Shown: positions 14,933 through 21,095 of the stretch, piece after piece | Layout of the letters: each line of letters starts with the position of its first letter | Position numbering within the stretch: position 1 is the stretch's first letter | Source: an uncultured Faecalibacterium sp. | Lineage (GTDB): Bacteria; Bacillota; Clostridia; Oscillospirales; Ruminococcaceae | Direction of reading: 5' to 3' | Length of the DNA: 24,248 nucleotides | Assembly: GCA_934540955.1 (NCBI GenBank) | Contig: CAKTCY010000033.1 | Span: 1 to 24,248, forward strand | Translations under genes and position numbers: made by a program | Notes under the pieces: generated by a model | What the model was told of the DNA's origin: nothing | What the model saw: only the letters and a program-made list of their open reading frames with translations | Database searches by the model: none

Positions 14933-15565
14933 TTACAGCGTAACATTGAACAGGTTTTCGACGATGCCGCCGAAGCCCATGAAGGACAGGCTGGTGATTG
15001 CAGCTGCGATCAGGGTGATGGGCAGGCCCTTGAAGGGTGCCGGGGGATCGCAGGCTTCCACGCGCTTACGCACGCCGCTGAACATGACCATGGCCAGCAT
15101 AAAGCCGCAGCCTGCGCCGATAGCGCAGATCAGAGCCTCGATGTAGGCATAGCCGAAGCCGTGTGCAGCCACATCGGCGCCGTAGTCGCCCACGACCAGA
15201 ATGGTCACGGCCAGCACGCAGCAGTTGGTGGTGATCAGGGGCAGATAAACGCCCAGCGAGTTATACAGTGCAACGATGTACTTCTTGAGGAAGATCTCGA
15301 TGAACTGCACCAGCACAGCAATGACCAGAATGAACACGATGGTCTGCAGGTAGCCCAGCTCTGCCGGCTCAAGGATGAAGATCTGGATGGGGAAGGTAAC
15401 AGCCGTTGCCATGAACATAACAAAGATGACAGCACCGGACATACCCACAGCGGAATCCAGCTTTTTGGAAACGCCCAGGAACGGGCAGATACCGTAGAAC
15501 TTCACCAGCACATAGTTGTTGACAAGGATCATGCTGAAGAAGATCGCAGCGAGTTTGACGAGCAT
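14933..15565 (-). CDS. rnfA: Rnf complex membrane subunit RnfA
   Basis: Integral membrane subunit of the Rnf complex, 210 residues with about six helices, homologous to NqrE. It begins MLVKLAAIFFSMILVNNYVL and has GICPFLGVSKK (Cys27) and LPLITTNCCVLAV (Cys115, Cys116); in the Nqr/Rnf families cysteines at these positions hold an iron centre inside the membrane between RnfA and RnfE. It also shows the internal duplication with inverted topology shared with RnfE. The start at 15565 is 1 nt after the rnfE stop, and GGAGG lies inside the end of rnfE, so translation is probably coupled. Confidence 0.96.
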   Translation of the reverse strand: MLVKLAAIFFSMILVNNYVLVKFYGICPFLGVSKKLDSAVGMSGAVIFVMFMATAVTFPIQIFILEPAELGYLQTIVFILVIAVLVQFIEIFLKKYIVALYNSLGVYLPLITTNCCVLAVTILVVGDYGADVAAHGFGYAYIEALICAIGAGCGFMLAMVMFSGVRKRVEACDPPAPFKGLPITLIAAAITSLSFMGFGGIVENLFNVTL

Positions 15566-15566
15566 C

Positions 15567-16232
15567 TTATTCCGCCTCCTTCTTCAGATTGTCAAGATCA
15601 CAGCAGCTCTTGCGCTCGATACGCGCGTCCAGCTTGCCCTCCAGCCAGATGCAGCCTGCCATCAGGATGCCGTAGCAGAAGAAGGCGCCGGGAGCCTGCG
15701 TCATGATGGACACCTTGGCAACGCTTTCCGGGATAACCTGGAAACCCAGCCAAGTGCCGCTGCCCAAGATCTCACGGATGGAGGCCATCAGGGTAGCGGT
15801 GAGGGTGTAGCCGAGGCCCATGCCCACGCCGTCCAGTGCGGAATCCACCACGCTGTTCTTGCAGGCGAACATCTCGGCACGGCCCAGAATGATACAGTTG
15901 ACAACGATCAGGGGCAGGAACACGCCCAGTGCGTTGTACAGGCTTTCCATGTAGGCCTGCATGAACATCTGCACGATGGTCACGAAGCCTGCAATGATGA
16001 CGATGTAGCAGGGCAGATGCACCTTGCCGGGGATCACCTTGCGCAGCAGGGAGATCATGATATTGGAGCACACCAGCACGAAGGTGAAGGCGGCACCCAT
16101 GCCCAGAGCGCTGGAAACTGCGGTGGTAACTGCCAGAATGGAGCAGGTACCCAGAACCAGACGCAGAACGGGGTTTTCTTTGATGATGCCGTTGGTAAGG
16201 ATGCTTACCTTGGACTTATTTTCTTGTGCCAT
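15567..16232 (-). CDS. rnfE: Rnf complex membrane subunit RnfE
   Basis: Integral membrane subunit paired with RnfA, 221 residues, homologous to NqrD. Landmarks are ILTNGIIKENPVLRLVLGTC (Cys30), the YNALGVFLPLIVVNCIILGR segment (Cys113), FACKNSV, and DGVGMGLGYTLTATLMASIR with following EILGSG. Cys30 and Cys113 match the intramembrane iron ligands of the family. The C-terminus is a charged tail (RIERKSCCDLDNLKKEAE). Its start lies 17 bp after rnfG, with GGAGG upstream. Part of the rnfCDGEAB transcript. Confidence 0.96.
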   Translation of the reverse strand: MAQENKSKVSILTNGIIKENPVLRLVLGTCSILAVTTAVSSALGMGAAFTFVLVCSNIMISLLRKVIPGKVHLPCYIVIIAGFVTIVQMFMQAYMESLYNALGVFLPLIVVNCIILGRAEMFACKNSVVDSALDGVGMGLGYTLTATLMASIREILGSGTWLGFQVIPESVAKVSIMTQAPGAFFCYGILMAGCIWLEGKLDARIERKSCCDLDNLKKEAE

Positions 16233-16249
16233 TTCTTACCAACCTCCTT

Positions 16250-16804
16250 TTATGCCAGCTCGTTGAAGCAGTTGATACAATCATTGATGGCAGCAAACAG
16301 AGCGGTGGACGAAATGGTTGCGCCACTGTACGCATCGAAATCCTGATTCATCACAATGTTCTTGGTGCCGTCCATGCCGTTGAACTGTGCCAGATAGTCA
16401 TCGGTGGACACATTGGAGCCGATGCCCTTGGTCTGGGTAGAAGCGTCCACCCAGATGCCGGTCTCGGCGCCGTTGGCGTCAAAGCCCATGATGACGGTCA
16501 GGATGCCGCCGTCAAAGCCCTTTTCCTCGGCCTTGATGGCAATGCCGCCGTCCGGAGCCTTTACCACGCCGGTAACATTGGCGGTGGTGTAATCGGTAAC
16601 CTCCTCCAGCGTAGCTGCGTCCGAAACAGAGGGCATCACGCTGACATAAGCAGCCAGCGTGGTGCGGCGGGTGTTCTCCTTGATAACAGGAGCGGTCATG
16701 CCGTTCACCAGAGCCAGCAGCAGGCTGACGATCAGAGAGATGACGGTCAGCACAACGATGGGCTTACCGGTGGTTTCCCAGCTGGAATTTGCAGTCTTAC
16801 TCAT
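16250..16804 (-). CDS. rnfG: Rnf complex flavin subunit RnfG
   Basis: Carries a covalently bound FMN on the outer face of the membrane and passes electrons within the Rnf complex. The 184-residue protein has one N-terminal membrane helix (about 15-38) and an FMN-binding domain with DAYSGATISSTALFAAI, where the S-G-A-T motif gives the acceptor threonine Thr163. The preceding WVDASTQTKGIGSNV matches the family's ETPGLG-type region in a changed form (QTKGIG). The start overlaps the rnfD stop by 4 bp (ATGA), indicating translational coupling. Confidence 0.95.
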   Translation of the reverse strand: MSKTANSSWETTGKPIVVLTVISLIVSLLLALVNGMTAPVIKENTRRTTLAAYVSVMPSVSDAATLEEVTDYTTANVTGVVKAPDGGIAIKAEEKGFDGGILTVIMGFDANGAETGIWVDASTQTKGIGSNVSTDDYLAQFNGMDGTKNIVMNQDFDAYSGATISSTALFAAINDCINCFNELA

Positions 16805-17760
16805 TTGCCAGCACCCTCCTTCGCTTTCTTTGCAGGCTTCACATAGCCATACGGGGTCTGACGGGTCAGATCATTGATGTACGGGACCCACAGGTTCATG
16901 AACAGCAGTGCGAAGGACACGCCCTCGGTGTAGCTGCCCCAGTAGCGGATGGCAAAGGTAACGATGCCAAGGCACACGCCGTACACCAGCTTGCCCTTCA
17001 GGGTAAAGGGGCTGGTAACGTAGTCGGTAGCCATGAACACAGCGCCGAACAGCAGGCCGCCGCTCAGCACGGCCACCAGTGCGGTGTGCAGATCCTTGGT
17101 AGCGATCAGGTAGAACACGAACACGCTGCCAACGTAGGAAGCCGGGATGGCGATGCTGATGGTCTTGGTAGCCACCAGATAGATCAGGCCCAGCACGATG
17201 GCCAGTGCGCAGGTCTCGCCCAGCACACCGCCGTGGATGCCCATGAACAGATCCAGCAGGCTCAGCTTGGAAGGATCTGCCACAGCCAGCGGGGTAGCCT
17301 TGGACAGCTGATCCACCGCTGCATCCGGGAACACCCACTTATTCATGGAGCCTGCAAAGCTGATGAACAGCACGATACGGCCCACCAGAGCGGGGTTTGC
17401 AAAGTTCATGCCAATGCCGCCGAACAGCTGCTTGACAACGATGATAGCCACCAGATCGCCGATGATCAGCTGACCGATGGGCATGCCCACGGGCACGTTC
17501 ATGGCCAGAATGATGCCGGTGACCACAGCGGACAGGTCGCTGATGGGGTTCGGGCGCTTCAGCAGCTTGCAGTACAGCCACTCAAAGGCCACACAGGCCA
17601 CCACGGAAACGGCGGTGACCAGCAGGGCGCGCACGCCGAAAATGATCGCAGAGGCAACCACGCAGGGGCACAGTGCAACGATCACGTTCGCCATCAGGCT
17701 CTGGGTGGTCTCGTCACTGCGGACGTGCGGGGAAGCCGAAACAATAAGCTTCGTATCCAT
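16801..17760 (-). CDS. rnfD: Rnf complex membrane flavin subunit RnfD
   Basis: Membrane subunit with covalent FMN and riboflavin, 319 residues, homologous to NqrB. It begins with the soluble VSASPHVRSDETTQSLM segment typical of RnfD, then about nine helices, and has MNFANPALVGRI and LFMGIHGGVLGETCALAI. The FMN-acceptor region reads DQLSKATPLAV, so the usual S-G-A-T is S-K-A-T; the threonine (Thr156) is kept. It shares one base with the end of rnfC (TAATG) and overlaps rnfG by 4 bp, placing it firmly in the operon. Confidence 0.95.
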   Translation of the reverse strand: MDTKLIVSASPHVRSDETTQSLMANVIVALCPCVVASAIIFGVRALLVTAVSVVACVAFEWLYCKLLKRPNPISDLSAVVTGIILAMNVPVGMPIGQLIIGDLVAIIVVKQLFGGIGMNFANPALVGRIVLFISFAGSMNKWVFPDAAVDQLSKATPLAVADPSKLSLLDLFMGIHGGVLGETCALAIVLGLIYLVATKTISIAIPASYVGSVFVFYLIATKDLHTALVAVLSGGLLFGAVFMATDYVTSPFTLKGKLVYGVCLGIVTFAIRYWGSYTEGVSFALLFMNLWVPYINDLTRQTPYGYVKPAKKAKEGAGK

Positions 17761-19076
17761 TACTTATTGCCTCCTTTTTTGATTTCGCCAAGATAGAAGG
17801 CCTTGGCCAGACTCATCATCTGGGTGACCGGGCGCTTTGCCGGGCAGACGAAGGAGCAGCTGCCGCAGTTGAAGCAGTAGTCAGCGTGCAGCTTGCCCAG
17901 CTCCTGCACATCGCGGGCGGCGTAGGCCTGATTGACCTCCACGGGCTCCAGACCCATGGGGCAGTACTCCACACAGCGGCCGCAGCGGATGCAGGGGTTG
18001 ACCTGTGCGGGCTGTGCAGCTGCCTTGCTCAGCAGGATCAGACCGGAAGTGGTCTTGGTGGTGGGGTAGGAAAGGTTCTCCACAGCGGGGCCCATCATGG
18101 CACCGCCGGCAACCACCTTGCCCAGCTCGCCCTTGACGCCCACATAGTCCAGAATGTCCTGATAGGCGGTGCCCACGGGCACAACAACGTTCTGGGGTCT
18201 TGCGCAGGCATCGCCGTCCACGGTGATGGTACGCTGGACCACCGGCATACCGGTAGCCAGATACTTGCCCAGCGTGGAAACGCTGGTCACGTTCATCACA
18301 ATGGCGCCTGCATCGGCGGGCAGACCGCCGTGGGGCACCTCGCGGCCGAGGCACTTCTCGATGAGGATCAGCTCTGCGCCGGTGCCGTAGACGCTGGGCA
18401 GGGGCTTTACCTCGATGGTGCTGTCGTCCTTGGTCTTTTTGCACAGCAGGTCGATGCACTCGGGCTTGTTGTTCTCAATACCAATGATGCACTTGGGGAT
18501 GCCGGTATACTTCAGCACAGCCTTGATGCCGCAGATGATATCATCGCTGCACTCCAGCATCTCCTGCGTGTCGCTGGTCAGCCACACCTCGCACTCGGAG
18601 GCGTTGATCAGCAAAGTATCCACCGGCTGCTTGGGCTGCAGCTTGACGTCGGTGGGGAAGCCTGCGCCGCCCAGACCGACCAGACCGCACTCGCGCACGG
18701 CAGCAAGGAAGCTGGCCTTATCGGTGACCTCCGGTGCCTTGACAGCCGGGTCTACGGTCTGCTTGCCATCGGTCTTGATGACAACAGAATCGCACATACG
18801 GCCATTGGACAGACGGAAAGCCTCCACTGCAGCTACCGTACCGGAAACGCTGGAGTGGATGTTTGCGGAGACAAAGCCGCCCGCCTCACCGATCTTGGTG
18901 CCGACGAACACTTCATCGCCTTTTTTCACCAGTGCCTTGGCGGGTGCGCCAATGTGCTGGCTCATAAGGATGCGTACCTGCGCGGGCAGAGGCATCGGGA
19001 CAGGTTTGCTTGCAGCAGTTGCCTTGTCATGCGGCGTATGCGCGCCAAGCGCCGCACGTTTCAGCTTGTTCAACAT
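17760..19076 (-). CDS. rnfC: Rnf complex NADH-binding iron-sulfur subunit RnfC
   Basis: Peripheral subunit where electrons reach NAD+; it binds FMN, NAD(H) and two [4Fe-4S] clusters. The 438-residue product has the barrel-sandwich N-terminal part (ALVKKGDEVFVGTKIGEAGG), the nucleotide/flavin-binding GLVGLGGAGFPTDVKL (131-146), LPSVYGTGAELILIEKCLGR (226-245), and ferredoxin clusters CIRCGRCVEYCP (362-373) and CFNCGSCSFVCP (401-412). The family's ECEPYLT segment reads ECEVWLT here (161-167). I chose ATG 19076 because GGGGGA lies 10 nt upstream; in-frame starts at 19094 and 19133 are possible but lack a good site. First gene of the operon, with its promoter at 19166-19193. Confidence 0.95.
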   Translation of the reverse strand: MLNKLKRAALGAHTPHDKATAASKPVPMPLPAQVRILMSQHIGAPAKALVKKGDEVFVGTKIGEAGGFVSANIHSSVSGTVAAVEAFRLSNGRMCDSVVIKTDGKQTVDPAVKAPEVTDKASFLAAVRECGLVGLGGAGFPTDVKLQPKQPVDTLLINASECEVWLTSDTQEMLECSDDIICGIKAVLKYTGIPKCIIGIENNKPECIDLLCKKTKDDSTIEVKPLPSVYGTGAELILIEKCLGREVPHGGLPADAGAIVMNVTSVSTLGKYLATGMPVVQRTITVDGDACARPQNVVVPVGTAYQDILDYVGVKGELGKVVAGGAMMGPAVENLSYPTTKTTSGLILLSKAAAQPAQVNPCIRCGRCVEYCPMGLEPVEVNQAYAARDVQELGKLHADYCFNCGSCSFVCPAKRPVTQMMSLAKAFYLGEIKKGGNK

Positions 19077-19165
19077 GGATTTCAAATCCCCCATTCTGCT
19101 TGAATTGCCATCCCCTCGCCCATGCAGGCGCACTGGTACAGGGACAGCAGCTGCTTAACACACTT

Positions 19166-19193
19166 ATTGTATCATTTTGGCGCGGGAAGTCAA
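19166..19193 (-). promoter_or_regulatory. Promoter of the rnfCDGEAB operon
   Basis: On the minus strand TTGACT (19188-19193) and TACAAT (19166-19171) are spaced by 16 bp, giving a leader of about 80 nt before rnfC. The leader contains no riboswitch that I recognise. Confidence 0.75.
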
Positions 19194-19249
19194 CGACATC
19201 ACGCCTCAAATGATGAATTTTCCTGAACTTTCTTATTCGTTTTCGCCAA

Positions 19250-19263
19250 TTAGTTTTAACTAA
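19250..19263. promoter_or_regulatory. TTAGTT-TT-AACTAA inverted repeat upstream of rnfC
   Basis: A 6-bp inverted repeat with a 2-bp centre, 57 bp upstream of the rnf -35 box and 38 bp upstream of the -35 box of the divergent small-protein gene. Its half-site resembles that of the palindrome upstream of eno (586-601). It may be an operator; this is inference. Confidence 0.3.
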
Positions 19264-19301
19264 CCTCCGTATTTTTCTTTTTGTTCTTCCCGCTCTGCCG
19301 T

Positions 19302-19330
19302 TTGCCTTTACTGCGGGAATATGCTATACT
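19302..19330 (+). promoter_or_regulatory. Promoter of the 41-residue membrane protein gene
   Basis: TTGCCT (19302-19307) and TATACT (19325-19330) have a 17-bp spacer, and TGC just before the -10 makes it an extended -10 element. The leader would be about 60 nt. Confidence 0.7.
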
Positions 19331-19396
19331 ATACCTAACATGACAGGCGGAACGTCCCCCGCTCCGCTCCCGAACTTCACAAGGAGGCACCAAACC

Positions 19397-19522
19397 ATGA
19401 AAGTTCTCAAAGCTCTGCTCGCCGTCCTCACCACACTGGCTGTCGCCCTGACCGCCATTCTGCTGTTCTGGCAGGATAAAAGCGCCCCGCGCTATATCCA
19501 GATCTACGAAAACGAGCAGTAA
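19397..19522 (+). CDS. Small single-helix membrane protein, unknown function
   Basis: A 41-residue product with a basic N-terminus (MKVLK), one hydrophobic helix of about 20 residues (ALLAVLTTLAVALTAILLFW) and a polar tail (QDKSAPRYIQIYENEQ). I do not recognise a family. It is unlikely to be a chance frame: AAGGAGG lies 9 nt before the ATG, a promoter with a 17-bp spacer and extended -10 precedes it, and a strong intrinsic terminator follows 19 bp after the stop. The same frame could start at 19340, but no ribosome binding site supports that. No cysteine follows the helix, so it is not a lipoprotein. Topology is probably N-in, with the tail outside. Role unknown. Confidence 0.75.
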   Translation: MKVLKALLAVLTTLAVALTAILLFWQDKSAPRYIQIYENEQ

Positions 19523-19541
19523 TATTTTTCTTGCAAAACAG

Positions 19542-19583
19542 CACCCCGGCCAAGCGGTAAAACCGCCCGGCCGGGGTGTTTTT
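19542..19583 (+). terminator. Intrinsic terminator of the small membrane protein gene
   Basis: CACCCCGGCC (19542-19551) pairs perfectly with GGCCGGGGTG (19569-19578), with an inner GCGGT/ACCGC stem, followed by TTTTT. Confidence 0.92.
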
Positions 19584-19604
19584 GCGTTGTCCGGCAGACC
19601 ACAC

Positions 19605-19634
19605 AAAAGCGCCGCCGACTTTTCGTCAGCGGCG
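19605..19634 (-). terminator. Intrinsic terminator of the lipoprotein gene
   Basis: On the minus strand a 10-bp stem (19634-19625 with 19619-19610, one G-T wobble) with a 5-nt loop is followed by GC and TTTT. It begins 11 bp after the stop codon at 19646. Confidence 0.75.
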
Positions 19635-19645
19635 TTTGCTCGCAC

Positions 19646-20242
19646 TCAGTAGGTCATTACGACCACCATAATGGGGTATTTATCCTTTGTTTTTTTGTCG
19701 GTGTTATGCACAACGCCCACGCCCACAAGGGTGGCGCTGTCACTCTTGACCAGCTTATTGTTGCGTTCTGCGCTCGCACTCTCTGTCTTTTTCTTGACTG
19801 CCCACGTTTCGAACTTGTTCGCATCCGGGTAAGCGCCCAGCAGTGCGCCAAAACCGATCGATGTTTTTTCGCCCACCGTCTTCTTGCGGACTTTTGTACA
19901 GTCAGCACTATAATTCTTGTTGGTACTCGGCTCCTTGCCGTACTGGCCATTGACGCCATCCAGCATCACTTGTGCCATCTCCTTGGCGATCGCACAGGCA
20001 TCGGCGTTCAGCTCCAGCGGGGTCTCCTTGCCGTAGCTCTTGCGCACCGTGTTCAGTGCTTCCACCACCGCAGCTACCTTCTGCGTCTCGGTCATTTCTG
20101 CGGGGTCTTTACCGGTCTCTCCTGTGCCGGGCTTATCCGGCGTATCCGGTGCGGAAGGGCCGGAGGGCCCGCAGGCTGCCAGAAGCAGCAGCACCATTGC
20201 AGCTGCAAGGACCGCTGCCGTCCATCGTTTCCAAAGCTTCAT
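19646..20242 (-). CDS. Lipoprotein, possibly with a CAP/SCP-like domain
   Basis: A 198-residue secreted lipoprotein. The signal peptide MKLWKRWTAAVLAAAMVLLL leads to the lipobox LAAC (Cys24), followed by a Pro/Gly/Asp/Thr-rich linker to about residue 50. The mature domain has VVEALNTVRKSYGKETPLEL with NADACAIAKEMA, resembling the first helix of CAP (cysteine-rich secretory protein, SCP) domains, and ends TLVGVGVVHN...YPIMVVVMTY, like the last strands of that fold. The usual CAP histidines are not obvious, so the assignment is tentative. GAGGGA precedes the start. It has its own promoter and terminator and looks monocistronic. Substrate or partner unknown. Confidence 0.8.
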   Translation of the reverse strand: MKLWKRWTAAVLAAAMVLLLLAACGPSGPSAPDTPDKPGTGETGKDPAEMTETQKVAAVVEALNTVRKSYGKETPLELNADACAIAKEMAQVMLDGVNGQYGKEPSTNKNYSADCTKVRKKTVGEKTSIGFGALLGAYPDANKFETWAVKKKTESASAERNNKLVKSDSATLVGVGVVHNTDKKTKDKYPIMVVVMTY

Positions 20243-20291
20243 CTGTGGTCCCTCGCTTTCTTCTTATGGGAGCGCGTTGCTCCCCAGTTTC

Positions 20292-20321
20292 ATCTTATCC
20301 CCTGCTGCGGTGCGCTGTCAA
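20292..20321 (-). promoter_or_regulatory. Promoter of the lipoprotein gene
   Basis: On the minus strand a perfect TTGACA (20316-20321) and TAAGAT (20292-20297) are spaced by 18 bp, about 50 bp upstream of the start codon at 20242. Confidence 0.65.
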
Positions 20322-20362
20322 TGGGCAGATGCACCAAAATATGGAAGAAATATTTGTTAAGG

Positions 20363-20374
20363 CGCAAAAAAGGC
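20363..20374. repeat. 12-bp direct repeat, left copy, flanking U6
   Basis: CGCAAAAAAGGC occurs here and at 20511-20522, bracketing repeat unit U6. On the minus strand this copy, with AAAGGC just upstream, forms a small AAAGGC/GCCTTT hairpin followed by T residues. Confidence 0.6.
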
Positions 20375-20388
20375 AGTTCGCCTTTACG

Positions 20389-20504
20389 CCCCTCCCGTGA
20401 AAATGCGTTTGGAGCGCTCCGCAGAGCGTGACAAACGCGAAATTTAAAATAGTTTTTCCGCTGAGGATGCGCAAAGCAGAAGCGGAGCGCATTTTAAATC
20501 GTCC
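20389..20504 (-). repeat. Structured intergenic repeat unit U6 (minus), after the DUF5662 gene
   Basis: A single copy in sense downstream of the DUF5662 gene, starting GGACGATTTAAA on the minus strand. The short stem is ATGCGC/GCGCAT (20487-20492 with 20467-20472); TCCGC (20482-20486) and GCGGA (20457-20461) are intact. The hairpin (20405-20438) is of the U2/U4 type with a 2x2 internal loop and the C-TGCG-G apex on the minus strand, followed by ATTTTCACGGGAGGGG. One pair in its upper helix is imperfect (A-C on the minus strand). Confidence 0.87.
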
Positions 20505-20510
20505 CAAGCA

Positions 20511-20548
20511 CGCAAAAAAGGCTGCCGCACAGTCTGTACAGCAGCCCT
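20511..20548 (-). terminator. Intrinsic terminator of the surface-glycan operon
   Basis: On the minus strand GGCTGC pairs with GCAGCC (20543-20538 with 20525-20520) across a 12-nt loop, and six T residues follow. It lies just after the DUF5662 stop at 20555. Its T-tract side is the right copy of the 12-bp direct repeat (20511-20522) that flanks U6. Confidence 0.8.
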
Positions 20549-20554
20549 TTAGGC

Positions 20555-21091
20555 TTAGTAATCGTTTTCGCAGCCAAGCAGAAATTTGATGTAGGCAAAG
20601 GTGCGCTCCCGCCCCAGGTCCCGCACCATGCACAGCAGCTTTTCCAGCAGTGCGCGGGTCTCCGGGTGCATCAGGTAGTGATCCTTGCTGCGCTGATAGT
20701 ACTCCCATGCGGAGGCATCGGTGTACTTATCGCCCAGATAGATTTGGCTGGCAGCCACCCGGTCGCACACCATCTCGCAGACGTAGCGCAGGGGGATCTT
20801 CATGCCGGTCAGGCCGGTCTTGGTGGTGCTGTAATCGATCCAGTATTCCAGATGATGCTTGTTGCGCCCCTTGTGGTGCAGCCACGCCGAGGTGTAGCCC
20901 TTGGCGGCGCGCTCGGCCTCGTTGGGGCTGTGGTCGCCCTGATAATAGATGCACCCGGGGATGAACTCGGTGGGGCTGTACTTGCTCAGGTCGTGGGCAA
21001 GGCCCTGCTCATACAACCCGCATTCAAAGCAGTATTTCATCACCAGCAGCTTGTGCCGGGTGATGGTCTCAAAATGACCCTTGATGTTCAT
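20555..21091 (-). CDS. DUF5662 family protein
   Basis: A 178-residue soluble protein matching, from memory, the DUF5662 family of Clostridia, which is often mislabelled catalase in annotations. Notable features are a histidine-rich N-terminal half: HFETITRHKLLVMKYCFECG, LAHDLSKYSPTEF, and AWLHHKGRNKHHLEYWIDYS. The repeated His/Asp residues (HDLSKYS, HHKGRNKHH) suggest an HD-like metal site, but no activity is known to me. The start is 4 bp after the glycosyltransferase stop, so it is the last gene of that transcript, and a terminator and unit U6 follow. Whether it works in glycan metabolism is not known. Confidence 0.8.
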   Translation of the reverse strand: MNIKGHFETITRHKLLVMKYCFECGLYEQGLAHDLSKYSPTEFIPGCIYYQGDHSPNEAERAAKGYTSAWLHHKGRNKHHLEYWIDYSTTKTGLTGMKIPLRYVCEMVCDRVAASQIYLGDKYTDASAWEYYQRSKDHYLMHPETRALLEKLLCMVRDLGRERTFAYIKFLLGCENDY

Positions 21092-21095
21092 GCTG

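Noticed and set aside
14006..15706. Plus-strand open frame of 566 codons opposite rnfB and rnfA
   Set aside because: A shadow of conserved Rnf genes; composition is atypical for a protein and no start signal is present.
12321..20504. A similar peptide frame (KMRSA-x-ALRI-x-SGK ... FAFV-x-LCGALQT) open through units U3, U4 and U6
   Set aside because: The frame is stopped in U1 and U2 and lost in U5, the hairpin part changes completely between copies, and the stem changes follow pairing and not codon synonymy. The similarity reflects shared repeat DNA, not a coding gene.
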